Part shown: positions 1 to 10,290 of the stretch, piece by piece
Layout: each line of letters begins with the position of its first letter
How positions within the stretch are numbered: position 1 is the stretch's first letter
Assembly (NCBI GenBank): GCA_911728435.2
Contig: OU452202.1
Span: 10,581,135-10,645,134 of the forward strand
Reading direction: 5' to 3'
Source of the DNA: Apoderus coryli
Taxonomy: Eukaryota; Arthropoda; Insecta; Coleoptera; Attelabidae
DNA: 64,000 nt
The notes under the pieces: model-generated
The model's input: the letters and a program-made list of their open reading frames with translations, nothing else
Database searches by the model: none
Told to the model about the DNA's origin: nothing
Program-made: the position numbers and the translations under genes

Positions 1-120
1 CACCCTGTATCTCGATAACGAAGCCTTTGCGGACATGGGTTCAATGGCAAAAAATGCCTAAATTACTTTCAGGAATCTCCAGTTTTCGTTTGTTGCAACC
101 ATAATGAATCACCCTGCATA

Positions 121-230
121 GATATCGTATAGATAGTAGCGGGCCAGAAATGAGCTGGAAATGCGACGAGTCGATGCCGATTTCAGCATCTAGTGGACCT
201 TCTTGTCTATAGTAAATATTCAATGGTACC
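121..230 (-). repeat. dispersed repeat R1, copy 1
   Basis: The reverse complement of this stretch matches 32631-32730. The shared blocks include CATTGAATA, CTATAGA, AAGAAGG, GACTCGTCGCA and TCTGGCCCGCTACTAT. It is flanked on the left by a CACCCTGCATA motif, one of many CACCCTGTA-like ends in the window. No reading frame is conserved between the two copies, so it is probably a fragment of a non-autonomous element. Confidence 0.7.
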
Positions 231-1639
231 GCGCAGTATTGAGCAGTGAAATACTACATTAATATTACGTATTTTAAACGTTTGGAACGGACAATGTAAC
301 AATAAATGTTTTAATTGCCACAATGAATTAATTTATTATTCCCATTGCTGATGTGTATTGAATCCACGAATAATGTTAACTGAAAATCATACTAAACGGC
401 ATTCATAATATTAATAAATATGTACATTTAAACCAAACGCTGTTTGTGTTTCCATAGCATTGATTAAAAAGTTTATTATTCGTACGAATTAATGGTCAAT
501 TAACAGCGTTCTAAAATATTACAAAACATTTTTTTTTTTCAGTGTACTAATTGGACCGTACCAGTTTGACAAGAGACATTTAAAAAATAATGTATCTGTT
601 CTGCTAGAAAACCAGCTACCTACTAAATATCAGACGAGCTATGTTCCTTTTTTAAGGTTAGGCATCTGCCTATTTGAGATCTAGTTTTTCAATACTTTTC
701 CGAATAGGTCGATCGGTTGAAATGGAACAATACCGTAGCCACCGAGATCAGCATACCTAAACCCTTGTGATTTTTTTCATCAAAAGTTTAGTTTTCGAAA
801 TGCCGCTAAACACCTGAGAAGATATATTTGGTGGCATAGAACAATTTGATAGGGCACTGTGATTGCTTCGAGCAGAGTGGTGACAACTTTGGAAAGTGTA
901 AACTCGGAATCACCCTGTTTAGATAGTGATAATAAACGTTTCTAAATATCTCTTAAACCATTATAGATACTATTGTTTTTGAAGCATTTCATGCCACTTA
1001 TACAATGTTTATCATGCTATTAAAATCTAATCTTTATAGGATCCTATACCCCAAAAACCCTTTAGTAAATTGCTGTGCTGCTAGCTCATTAAAAACGGAA
1101 ACATTAAAGTCACCCTGTAAGAACTAACAATTATCTACTACAAATTTGTTACGCTATAAATTTAATAGCTTTCCTCGTGCCTACACCCATACTATTCTAT
1201 AATCAGATTATTATCTTCCAATTATTTTTTCTCCATTTGAATTGGACATATCTACAAATCGAACAGGAAAACAGTGAATTCATTCGCATCGAATTTTCTT
1301 CCTCTTTATATATCCTAGGAATCGGTTTTTATTTGGGCATTATTACATATACACGCTATTGCAATTTTCTATTAACTATAGTTTATTTGAATTGCTTGGC
1401 ACGGCACACGGCCTCTCTCAATACCCACCATTTATTATTATAGTTGTTGGTAAGCAGTAGTTAGCCACCATACAATTTACAGTATCTACAAAGGACAAGT
1501 TTTTCAGCTAATGGTAGTTTTACATTGGATTAATTCACGAGCAAATAGAGTGTGTCATTTAGTCCAGGCAGTCAAATTATTTCAAGCTATATAGCAATAC
1601 AAAAGCTATTTTTTTTCAATAAAATATGCGAGCTGATTT
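231..1639. other. AT-rich non-coding stretch
   Basis: I see no coding sequence. Two CACCCTGT(T/A) motifs at about 911 and 1112 resemble the end of the mariner-like MITEs seen elsewhere in the window, but no paired end is visible. An 88-codon open frame at 1177-1443 has no recognisable domain and reads as AT-rich chance sequence. Confidence 0.5.
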
Positions 1640-2246
1640 CTGCATTAAAAAAGCACAAAAATTCAACTACATTTAAAAAACCGCATACAGAATAAAATGT
1701 TGTACTGAGACAGAAATAAATTGGCAAATAATTGTGAGTAACGACGAAACAATGTTTTTGCTAAACCTACTACTCTGCATTCAGTCAGTTAAATGTCAAA
1801 CTATGACGATTTTTCTTGAAGAAGTTTAAATACTGAAAACTTGTTTATATCATTACCTGTGATATACCATCTATTTTTGAATTTAGAATGGTTTTAAATT
1901 TAACAATAAAAAATCCAAGGTCGTATTTAAAAAACGAGGTTGATGATGGTTTTTCAAAAACGAAACGTCGTAGTGGAAATTTGTAAACGCTAATTTCCTC
2001 TCCTAAAAAAAGTAACAATGAGAAAGTGCTTTTCATTATTTTATATCTGTAAAAATATGTCAGAAATAAATGAAAACTAAAATCGCAAAAAATCGTTTTT
2101 TTTTTTAATTTCTCGAAAACCGCTAAAGTTAGTTTACTTTTGAAAAACCATTAAACTGTACAATTTTTCTCTAATTTAGCCGACATTTTAACTCCTACCG
2201 TTTCCAAGATTCCAATGCTATCCCATTCGTATCTTGGACACAGAGT
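1640..2246 (-). mobile_element. foldback element F1, partial copy
   Basis: This segment is the reverse complement of about 6961-7570. 1640-1810 matches 7400-7570, and 1890-2246 matches the outer arm at 6961-7290 as well as, directly, 7690-8022. It ends in ATCTTGGACACAGAG, the shared terminus. Only one arm plus the central part is present, so the copy is truncated. The arm contains TTGATGA at 1940-1946, a GTTTTT/AAAAAC hairpin, then CGAAACGTC, a hammerhead-like block discussed in the findings. Confidence 0.8.
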
Positions 2247-3450
2247 ACTCGTATATAGTTTTGATATAAGATAACCTACACAGAAAAAAGCAAATACTCA
2301 AACAAAACATTTAAATATTCTTATTTTTTTTACTTGTTCTAAGACTTTTTATTCTCATTCGGTGTAAAATGTTTTAATTTGAAAATTTTTAAATGCTTAA
2401 AAGTGGATTCCCATATATTCAACAAAAATGTTCATTTTAAGTAAATAGTTTTCATTAGAACATTCAAACCTACTCTATTTAAATGATCTACCTCCTATAT
2501 TTAAGAATGTATGGTTTTTTATAGTAAATATTCAGTGTTCTTTAAATAAGACTACAGCAGCTTATAATAAGGATATTCGTATACTCAAATTGAATTTTCC
2601 ACAAATTCGATTCAAATATAAAATATTTTAATGTTAAAAATACTTTATCTCATGCATAATAAAAATGACAGTCATCAACTTAAACGAAAATTATATACTT
2701 ACATTTGATCTGAGAATCGGTGGCACTCTATAGTCTCCAATGAAGCATATTGCACAGTGTTGCCCTTTGACATAATATATAATTATCGAATTTTAACATA
2801 ATTTTGTGATGCAGGATTATTTACATTCAAAGCCGGTCAATCATTAAAAACCGTGAAGTTCGACCGACAACTTATTAACATAGTTAGCGACATACGTTAC
2901 TAGATCACACAATAAATTGTGTTAATAAGAAGCATTGTCTTTATAAAGGCAATATGTCACAAGGTACTGTAAGGCGAAAAATATAGAAAAGAGAAAAATA
3001 ATATAATGAATTTTTCTGAAGTATTTTGAATTTTCAAATCACTTCTGATAGACTATGTTTGTCTTTTATTTTATCGTCAGGAGTTAATAAAATTGTAAAA
3101 TAATAAAAAGAAAATAAGAATATATTTAAAAACTACAAAAATTTAATATGGTAAGTATTATATAAAAAAAATAACTTTAGCGTCAGGCCAAAATGGATAT
3201 GAGATGTCGCACCTGAAATGAAAAGGAGAAAACTGTTTGAGTAATCAAGTCTACCAAAAAGTAGATTTATATTATCGACAACTAACCAAAAAGTTAAGTT
3301 AGTATGTAAGTGGAATTGTTATACACGTAGCATGATTTTCTTTTAACAATGGCAATAACATCATTGTAATAATCAATTATGTCAAACTACTAATCTTAAT
3401 CCAAAACAAAAATAAAGCTGACAAAACATGTGTAATTCTCTATTCCGTAG
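2247..3450. other. AT-rich non-coding stretch
   Basis: I see no gene, no RNA gene and no clear repeat boundary here. Homopolymer A and T runs are frequent. Confidence 0.5.
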
Positions 3451-3451
3451 A

Positions 3452-3618
3452 CACTGACCGCAGTGCCCAAAATATCGATCGATATATAAAATGGGGTATA
3501 ACTATATAACTAGCACATTGACCGCAATGTCACTAGCCCCATTGGCCTTAACCAATGCAGCCCCTGGAAAACTGACAACAGTAATCCCAATCTCAACGCA
3601 TACACTGACCGCAATGTA
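3452..3618. repeat. three hairpins with invariant ACCG loop
   Basis: Three short inverted repeats share the loop ACCG. They are CACTG-ACCG-CAGTG at 3452-3465, ACATTG-ACCG-CAATGT at 3515-3530, and TACACTG-ACCG-CAATGTA at 3601-3618 (one C-A mismatch). The first two show a paired change in the stem. The surrounding 62-codon open frame has no known domain. Confidence 0.6.
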
Positions 3619-6452
3619 CTACGCCGGAATAGACAACACAACATTACCAAATCGCTCTATTTTAGACTACACCTCGTAGTTACAGACAAATCAGTAGGTT
3701 GCCACATATTATTCAACTTAATAGTACAACCCTGTAAATCTTGGCAATGGAGTTGTCTAAATAATTGATAAAATATCTTTACGTCAGAATTGACAGAATT
3801 CACTAAACGAATTAGTGGTTGATAATAATTCTGTAATAATGCTTAATGTATTTAAAATTATAATTTGATTAAGAGAAAAGAAAGTAAAACAAAACTTTAT
3901 ATTGATAAAACTTAATTACTCAGTGAGAAAACTCACCCTAATCAGGAACCAGTCACACACAAGAAAATTACACAATCACAAATACAAACTTTTTAAATAA
4001 GTTCGACTTATCACAATAAGAATACTCAATCGAATGATCTTATTCTTGTGCCTATATTCCAGAGATTTTACCACAGTTTGCTTACTATAGTAATATGATA
4101 CTTTGGAATCTTAATGTTGTTAATATAAACATAGACTGTGTGACTATTTGGTTTAGGTAAGTCCTTTGTATGTCTGAATATGAACGTTACGTATATTAAA
4201 ACAAAAATTATTAAGTTTTCTACAGAGAGAGAAAAATATAAAAAAAAATCGTTCTTACAGTACATATATTTATTTGGCTGCAATCATACAATATTAATTG
4301 GATTCTCCATATTATGCTAGTAGTAAAGTTCTTTGTTGTTTGAGGACAATTTGTTATTTTGATAGTGTGAATATAACTAATAGAACAACAACACTAACAA
4401 ATTTGGTTACTACACCTTAGTTTTAGTTCTTACTTATGTACAAAACTATTACAACTACGATGAATCATTCCTTTGGAGAAACAGGTGTAACTTCTCTGGA
4501 ATGAATCCTCTTCCAACATATCTATCTATATATAAAAAAAGTACTTGCTTAGCAATGTAGGCAAATTAGAATGGGGTTGACCGGAGTCCATAATTCAAGT
4601 GAAATGACAAAAAGGTCACAAAAATATGACTGTTTAGAATTAAATATTGCGGGATATTGGTGCCTCGCGTGGGCAACAGTTTATTTAGTTTTTTTAATTA
4701 AAATTTGAATATGGCAGCAAATTTTGAACCAAAAAATTTAAATGAGCAAAAGTGGGGGGGGGTTATCTATAATTTATAATATGATAATAAATTTATATTC
4801 TGTATATTCCTCAATAATGTGACAACCAAAAAGTATAATTTTTTTGAATGGTTTTTAAATAGTGACAATATAGTCAATTTATGAAACGAATAAGCCATTT
4901 TATTATTTTTTATAGAGTAGTATAAGTCCATATAAATGAAAGTGTTTAACAGAGCTCTGGGCCTATTTATTAGATTTTTTTAAGGAACCAGAACCATTAT
5001 TTCAAAATGTTATGCTTTCGAAAAATCCAACTGTAGGAATGGCTTGTGAATAAAAATGCGGATTCAAAATTATTCTGTAAAAAACTTTTGATTGAAATGT
5101 TTAAGAAGTCCCAGGTAATTTCACTTTCATCAGTGTTTCGATGTGAAAAGAAAACGATGATTTTAAAGTCACCGAGTTGTTATTAAAACTCCCTTTGGTC
5201 AACGCCATTTTCTCATAAATTGCCACTTAGTTTAGTGTGAATCAGCCTTAATCATGCGGAAAGGTTCGCACTTAGATAATATCGCTATGAATGAAATTTA
5301 CTGTGGTCGTTAGTGAACGAACGACATTTTAAAGTTTTCTTTATAGTATCATCCAATGGAAATTGAAAGTAACTCCATATCTAGATAAAAACTGTATGTA
5401 ATCCACATTTATATCGTAAAGTTATTTTTTCAAAAGGGACGTATTTATATAATAATTGTAACTTTACGTAGGTTGAAATTGTAAAACCAGTTGACAACTA
5501 GTTATACTTACTGTCAGATGTACGTAATACCGTCACATGCATAAATATAAAAGAAATTATGAACATAATAAATTGCGGTGCAGCACACATTCAGATCCAG
5601 TAATTAAGAATTCAGATACATTGGTGTGATAAATATTGATATAAATGTAAATATATTTAAATTTTAAACATATCTAGTAATTAATTTTATTTAATTATAG
5701 ATCGCGTCGGTTTCGTGGATTTATTTTATTGGCAAATATACAGTGGCTCCAGCATCACCGATTAAATGCCCAAGTAAATATGTGCTTTGGGTATGGCTAT
5801 GGTGCCAGAGCGAAACAAATTCTTCAATATCTATGGCCCAATCGCAATTTGATTGAGCCTCTGATAATTTAAACAATATCCATTCTCTTCTACTTCTAAT
5901 ATTTTCGTTTCGTTACGACCCTGTGTTGTCAAAACTCCAAACTCTGGTCATCATGTACGAAAATGACTTCAGTATTTATTGGTTACATATCCCAATATAA
6001 AAATAACACTAAAACCAAAGACGACTCTGATTCAGTCAACGATTATATTGTTTCTTGACAATGGGCGAATGAACATAATAAATTAAAATCCATTTAACAT
6101 CAGAAAATCTTTTCTTTCAATTTCATCATGTTGTTTCAATGTCAAGAGCTTTTGGCATATTATACGTAAGTGCTATTCAATTATTACGGTATTAGGACAG
6201 GCATTTGGAAAATGTGTTTTTAAGCTAGCTCAGCAATTTGATTCTGATGATTTAAAAGCAATTCTAGCTTCTAGCATATTCATAGTGGGTAGATCATATC
6301 TAAGCTTTCTATTATTATTTTGTGCATTGCTGTATCAATATAACATCATATTGTTCTTTAGGTACATAAAGTGGTAGAGTGCTTTTGACTTTAAATTTCG
6401 CAAACCCTGTTGATAGTTTATTCAATGAGTATATTTATTTTTATTTGCCCAC
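3619..6452. other. AT-rich non-coding stretch
   Basis: I see nothing I can name. There is a G-run at about 4755 and a hairpin-prone stretch around 5750-5820 with GCCCAA/TTTGGG arms. A TGGTGCCAGAGCG string at about 5800 looks superficially like a primer binding site, but no LTR flanks it. Confidence 0.4.
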
Positions 6453-6672
6453 CTAGGCCGTGACTGATTTGAACCCAAATATGTATATATATATATATAT
6501 AAAACACCTGACCGGCAATTGGGAGATGTTGGTTCAAATCCAGCTTGTGTCACGAGATTTTTTTGATTCATACAAGTTAGTTTATTTCATTTTTCTTTGT
6601 ATATCGGTGATATACTATACTCTGTCAACTTAGTTGAATATCTTTGTTTGTTTATATATATATATATATATA
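6453..6672. repeat. inverted tRNA-like 3' halves around (TA)n
   Basis: At 6505-6560 on the plus strand a B-box-like GGTTCAAATCC lies in a T-arm-like hairpin (GTTGG/CCAGC) and is followed by GTGTCACGAG. At 6453-6480 the minus strand carries TGGGTTCAAATCAGTCACG, so the two are inverted. A (TA)n run at 6483-6501 lies between them and a second one at 6653-6672 follows. No D-arm or anticodon arm can be drawn, so this is a SINE or tRNA-pseudogene remnant and not a tRNA gene. Confidence 0.5.
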
Positions 6673-6960
6673 TCTTAAATAATAATTTGTTACTACTAAA
6701 GAAACATTGCCAAAATCGTTAACCTAATTTTGAAAGAACAGATTGCCTAAATTTTCTAAACGTACATGCACTATTTATGAATTTAGTAGCTATTTCTTGG
6801 TACATAGTGTAAGAAATATTTATTATACGCACCAAATCATTCACCAATACATATATATTATTAGTCAGAGCCGGTTTAAGACTACATCGGGTCCTAGGCG
6901 GCAATATGGAGTAGGGACCCTGGCGAATTTAGAGAGAAGCTTTATGTTAAAATATATATA

Positions 6961-8022
6961 CACTGTGTCCAAGATAAGAATGGGATAGCACTAAAATCTT
7001 GGAAACCGTAGGAGTTACAATGTCGGTTAAATTAGAGAAAACTTCTACAATTTAAACTCCTTTAAAATGCTGTTTCAAAAGTAAACTAACTTTAGACGTT
7101 TTCGACAATTTTTTAAAAAACGATTTTTTGCGATTTTAGTTTTTATTTATTTCTGACATTATTTTTACAGATATAAAAAAATTAAAAACACTTCCTCATT
7201 GTTACTTTCTGAGGAGAATAAGATAGGGCTTACGAATTTTCACTACGACGTTTCGTTTTTGAAAAACCATCATCAACTTGCTTTTTTTAAATATTGCTTT
7301 AAATTTTTTATTGTAAAATTTAAAGCAATTTTCAACGTAAAGGTTTAAACAAGTTCTCAGTGTTTTTAGCAGATATTTAGAATTGTTCAAATAGCATTCG
7401 TCATAGTTGGGCACTTAACTGACTGAATATAGAGTAGTAGGTTTTGCAAACACATTAGTCGTTACTCACAATTATTTCTTATAATTTGACAATTTAATGC
7501 TGTCTCAGTACAACATTTTATTCTGTACGCGGGTTTTTAAATTCAGTTGAATTTTTTGTGCTTTTTAAAGATATTAAAAAACCCCTTTCTTAGATGAATG
7601 TTTTACGCAAAATAAGGGTCGGCCGATTTTTCTTGAATAATTTTAATAACAGCTAAAAACCATTATTACGTGTGATAAACCAGGGCCGTATTTAAAAAAA
7701 CTAAGTTGATGATGGGTTTTCAAAAACGAAACGTCGTAGTGAAAATTTTTAAACGCTATCTTTTTCTCATCAAAAAGTAACAATAAGAAAGTGCTTTGAA
7801 TTTTTTTATATTTTTAAAAATAATGTCAGAAATAAATAAAAACTAAAATCGCAAAAAATTGTTATTTGAAAAACTCTCGAAAACGGCTAAAGTTACTTTA
7901 CTTTTTAAAACACAATTTAAAAGGTGTTTTAATTGTACAACTTTGCTTTAATTAAACCGATATTGTAATTCCTACTGTTTCCAACATTCCAATCCTATCC
8001 CATTCTTATCTTGGACAGAGTG
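6961..8022. mobile_element. foldback element F1, full copy
   Basis: The element begins CACTGTGTCCAAGATAAGA and ends with the inverted TCTTATCTTGGACAGAGTG. Arms of roughly 330 bp (6961-7290 and 7690-8022) are imperfect inverted repeats, around a 400-bp centre shared with 1640-1890. Each arm contains a TTGATGA...CGAAACGTC block (7245-7276 minus, 7706-7738 plus). No transposase frame is present, so it is non-autonomous. It lies within the hAT at 6866-9136 and is therefore younger than that hAT. A target duplication could not be fixed (TA left, AT right). Confidence 0.8.
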
Positions 8023-8260
8023 ATTATGTATAAATTTTTTTATTAAATTAAAAATAAGACGGTAAACAAAGTATAGGTAAACTTTTACGAAAAACAAAAT
8101 TCAAATACGGACAATAATATTATTTATTTTTAAAACAAATTTCTATTTGGTATGGTTACCTATTTTCTAATAGGTAAATATATCAATAAGTACGTAAATA
8201 AATCACATTATGCGTTAAACCAACGATGAAGTTATATACCAAAAACTAAATAAATATTTT

Positions 8261-8493
8261 TCACGCTTTTTCTTTGGCTTTATCAACAATTTCGTCATAA
8301 TTCATGCGGTTCAATGACTCACTTTCAATTTAAGGACAGAGAAGAGATCTAACTTTTCCTGTCCTAAACTAGGGCGATAATTATTTTCTAACTTATCCAT
8401 TGCGGAAAACGAACGTTCCTCACTGGCCTTGGATATAGGGGAACCCATAGAAATTTCTAAGAGAGTTAGAACATTTGGAAAAGTAGACTTTAA
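8261..8493 (-). pseudogene. hAT transposase C-terminal dimerisation region
   Basis: Reading the minus strand from 8493, the frame gives residues such as NVLTLLEISMGSPISKASEE followed by RSFSAMDKLENNYRPSLGQ and KLDLFSVL. This is the pattern of the hAT family dimerisation domain in ZMYM1-like transposases. A one-base frameshift near 8325 is needed to continue into ESLNRMNYDEIVDKAKEKA and a stop at 8261-8263. The catalytic core and N-terminal zinc finger are absent, so the copy cannot make a transposase. In a full-length protein this domain mediates multimerisation at the C-terminus. The sequence between 8494 and the 5' terminus carries only short open runs. The family assignment is firm because the dimerisation motif is long. 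The exact clade is inferred from similarity to the TTF-containing hAT at 25957-27541. Confidence 0.8.
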
Positions 8494-9271
8494 TGATTGA
8501 AATGCTAAAAATTTAAAATTGATAAAAATAATTTCGTAGCATAGCGGACAAAATGACTGATTTTACCTACACAAGGGATTTTGTTTAATTTAGAAGGGCC
8601 TCAGTCTAATTCAGTAGATATTATTTTTCATTTATACCTATTTCATTTATATTTGCGAACACAAATTCACTTTATAATTTAAAATTGATTTTCGATCTGT
8701 CTCTTCACATAAATTATTAAACTGCCGAATCTCTTCTTCGTGTGGCTCGATCTTTCTTCAGTTCTGATATGAGAGGTATTATATTCCAAAGAACGATTTT
8801 TGATTATTTAATAAGATTATAGGCTTAAATCACCATATAACCACATCGTAGGTATTCCAAGCTTAAAATTATCGCGTATAGTTTTATTGAATATTACTTC
8901 ATCACTCTTCTCTTTTTTTTTTCTACTAGTCATACATTATTGCATTTTACGTACATTATCCATATAATTTATTAACTTTACTGATTCACTTTTCAAGGTA
9001 TTGAAATAATTATTACGGAAATCGTTGACAAAAGTGATAACTGAACTTAGTAAGTCACATTTTTTTAGGTCTTTTTATGTCGACCCAGGGCCTCATTGAG
9101 TAACGGGGACTAAGCGGCCGCCTAGTCCGTCTGCTGGTTATTATTATTATTATTATTTCATTTATTGTTCATAAGAGTACAAGCTCTATAACAAGGGTAT
9201 GATCCAAACATACACTTACATTCTAAGATATAATAAAAAAAAATAAATAAATAATCAACAATACCAATTAG

Positions 9272-9697
9272 ACGAAATAAATTATCCATCATCAAAGTGG
9301 AGTGTCAGTTTCAAATAAAAGAAAACAAACAAAAACTTCCAAAGTCAACTCCACAAAATCTTTAATTCAGTTATAAAAAAAAAGGAAACTAGTTTCAACT
9401 CAACAAGCCATCATCAGTCCATTCTTACAAAAACATCCGTGTACAAAAAAAACATCAAACATGAATATGAATATGACTATGACATTACATTACACGAAAA
9501 CAAACACCTGTGTTGAGTAAATAAATAAAAAAAGTCATATTCATATTCATGTTTGATGTTTTTTTGTACACGGATGTTTTTGTAAGAATGGACTGATGAT
9601 GGCTTGTTGAGCCGAAACTAGTTTCCTTTTTTTTATACCTGAATTAAAGATTTTGTGGAGTTGACTTTGGAAGTTTTTGTTTGTTTTCTTTTATTTG
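9272..9697. mobile_element. long palindromic element with 12-bp TSD
   Basis: Two arms, about 9314-9480 and 9535-9697, are nearly perfect inverted repeats separated by about 55 bp. The inserted block is flanked by identical AATACCAATTAG at 9260-9271 and 9698-9709. The right arm contains GGACTGATGAT at 9590-9600 and GCCGAAACTAGTTTCC at 9611-9626. The left arm carries the same block inverted at 9384-9420 with GTTGAAAC in place of GCCGAAAC. A 12-bp duplication points to target-primed or RNA-mediated insertion, not to a classical cut-and-paste element. Confidence 0.8.
9590..9626 (+). ncRNA. hammerhead-ribozyme-like motif
   Basis: All hammerhead parts can be drawn. Stem I is GGA (9590-9592) with TCC (9624-9626). 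The core CTGATGA is at 9593-9599. Stem II is GGC/GCC (9601-9603, 9611-9613) with loop TTGTTGA. GAAA is at 9614-9617. The palindrome ACTAGT at 9617-9622 is a minimal stem III, and a GTT cleavage triplet follows. One extra T (9600) separates the core from stem II, which is not canonical. A stem III this short would suit a dimeric hammerhead, as described for retroelement hammerheads. Activity is not shown. Confidence 0.4.
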
Positions 9698-9975
9698 AAT
9701 ACCAATTAGCACAATTCATCCAAAAACACAAAAAATATGGGCAAATAAATAAACATAATATGTATATATAAGTAAAAAAATAAGTAAATGAAGAGAATAA
9801 AGAAAATATTGTAAGTAATAAACAGAACATTACCTATAAATGGAAAGTATTATACGCATTATATAATATAATAACACAATATACCTACTAGCTATAACAA
9901 AAAACAGGACACACTATTTTATTTGTTAAGCAGGAAAGAGCGTAATTTCATAACAGCCAAAAGAAATTTCGCGAT

Positions 9976-10290
9976 TTAAGACACCCGAGCCAAGGAGTTA
10001 GTCGCTAAAGCAGCAGCAAGATCATCCAGATTATCAATGTCTGGTAAAAAATGCATTTTCAAGTTGATGTAGAATGGGCATTCAAAAAAAATGTGATTAA
10101 TAGTTTCCGCCCTTTGTAGATTGCAAATTGAACATAGTTCTGTCATATTAATTAAATAAGCAAATCCATTGTAGATCAACTTCAGTTGGTCACGGCCACA
10201 AGTTCTAATCTGGGCAATGAGGCGAGTTAAATAGATAGGACATATGAGTTTTAGATAATGAGGTAACCTGTTATAAGTGAAATAGTTCGG
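9976..10290 (-). pseudogene. non-LTR retrotransposon C-terminal zinc-knuckle region
   Basis: The minus-strand frame can be followed from about 10290 (YNRLPHYLKLICPIYLTRL) through RTCGRDQLKLIYNGFAYLI to a stop at 9976. An ATG lies at 10179. It contains CSICNLQRAETINHIFFECP, a C-x2-C...H-x4-C arrangement like the C-terminal zinc-binding segment (zf-RVT type) after the reverse transcriptase of many insect non-LTR elements. In the intact protein this segment follows the RT domain and is thought to bind nucleic acid. Only about 100 codons remain and the RT domain is absent. The frame is open with no stop, so the copy is fairly young. The alternative of a host zinc-finger gene is unlikely because the retrotransposon tail follows directly. 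Confidence 0.75.

Larger units (their letters stand above)
6866..9136 (-). mobile_element. hAT element, TTF/ZMYM1-like clade, degraded
   Basis: The right-hand product end begins at 6866 with CAGAGCCGGTTTAAGAC. The left end, read on the minus strand from 9136, begins CAGCAGACGGACTAGGCGGC. Both ends share the GGRCTAGGCGG and AGGNCCCTGG blocks. The minus strand carries a hAT C-terminal dimerisation region (8261-8493). Its 5' end (about 9000-9136) is repeated at 37255-37387. Foldback element F1 (6961-8022) sits inside it. Flanking bases on both sides are TTATTA-like, but an exact 8-bp duplication cannot be claimed because a non-LTR (TTA)n tail abuts 9137. Confidence 0.65.
9137..10290 (-). mobile_element. 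non-LTR retrotransposon 3' end, antisense
   Basis: Read on the minus strand, the element ends in ACAATAAATGAAATAATAATAA, that is, a polyadenylation-like region followed by a (TAA)n tail at 9138-9157. Upstream lies a C-terminal coding fragment (9976-10290). The 3' UTR is interrupted by a 426-bp palindrome (9272-9697) with a 12-bp target duplication. The 5' part, including reverse transcriptase, is missing, as expected for a 5'-truncated copy. Its tail abuts the end of the hAT element exactly. Confidence 0.75.

Noticed and set aside
5750..5830. TGGTGCCAGAGCG considered as an LTR-element primer binding site
   Set aside because: No flanking LTR pair and no Gag or Pol frame downstream.
9138..9157. 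(TTA)n considered as an ordinary microsatellite
   Set aside because: It follows a polyadenylation-like AATAAA on the minus strand and a retrotransposon coding end, so it is a non-LTR tail.
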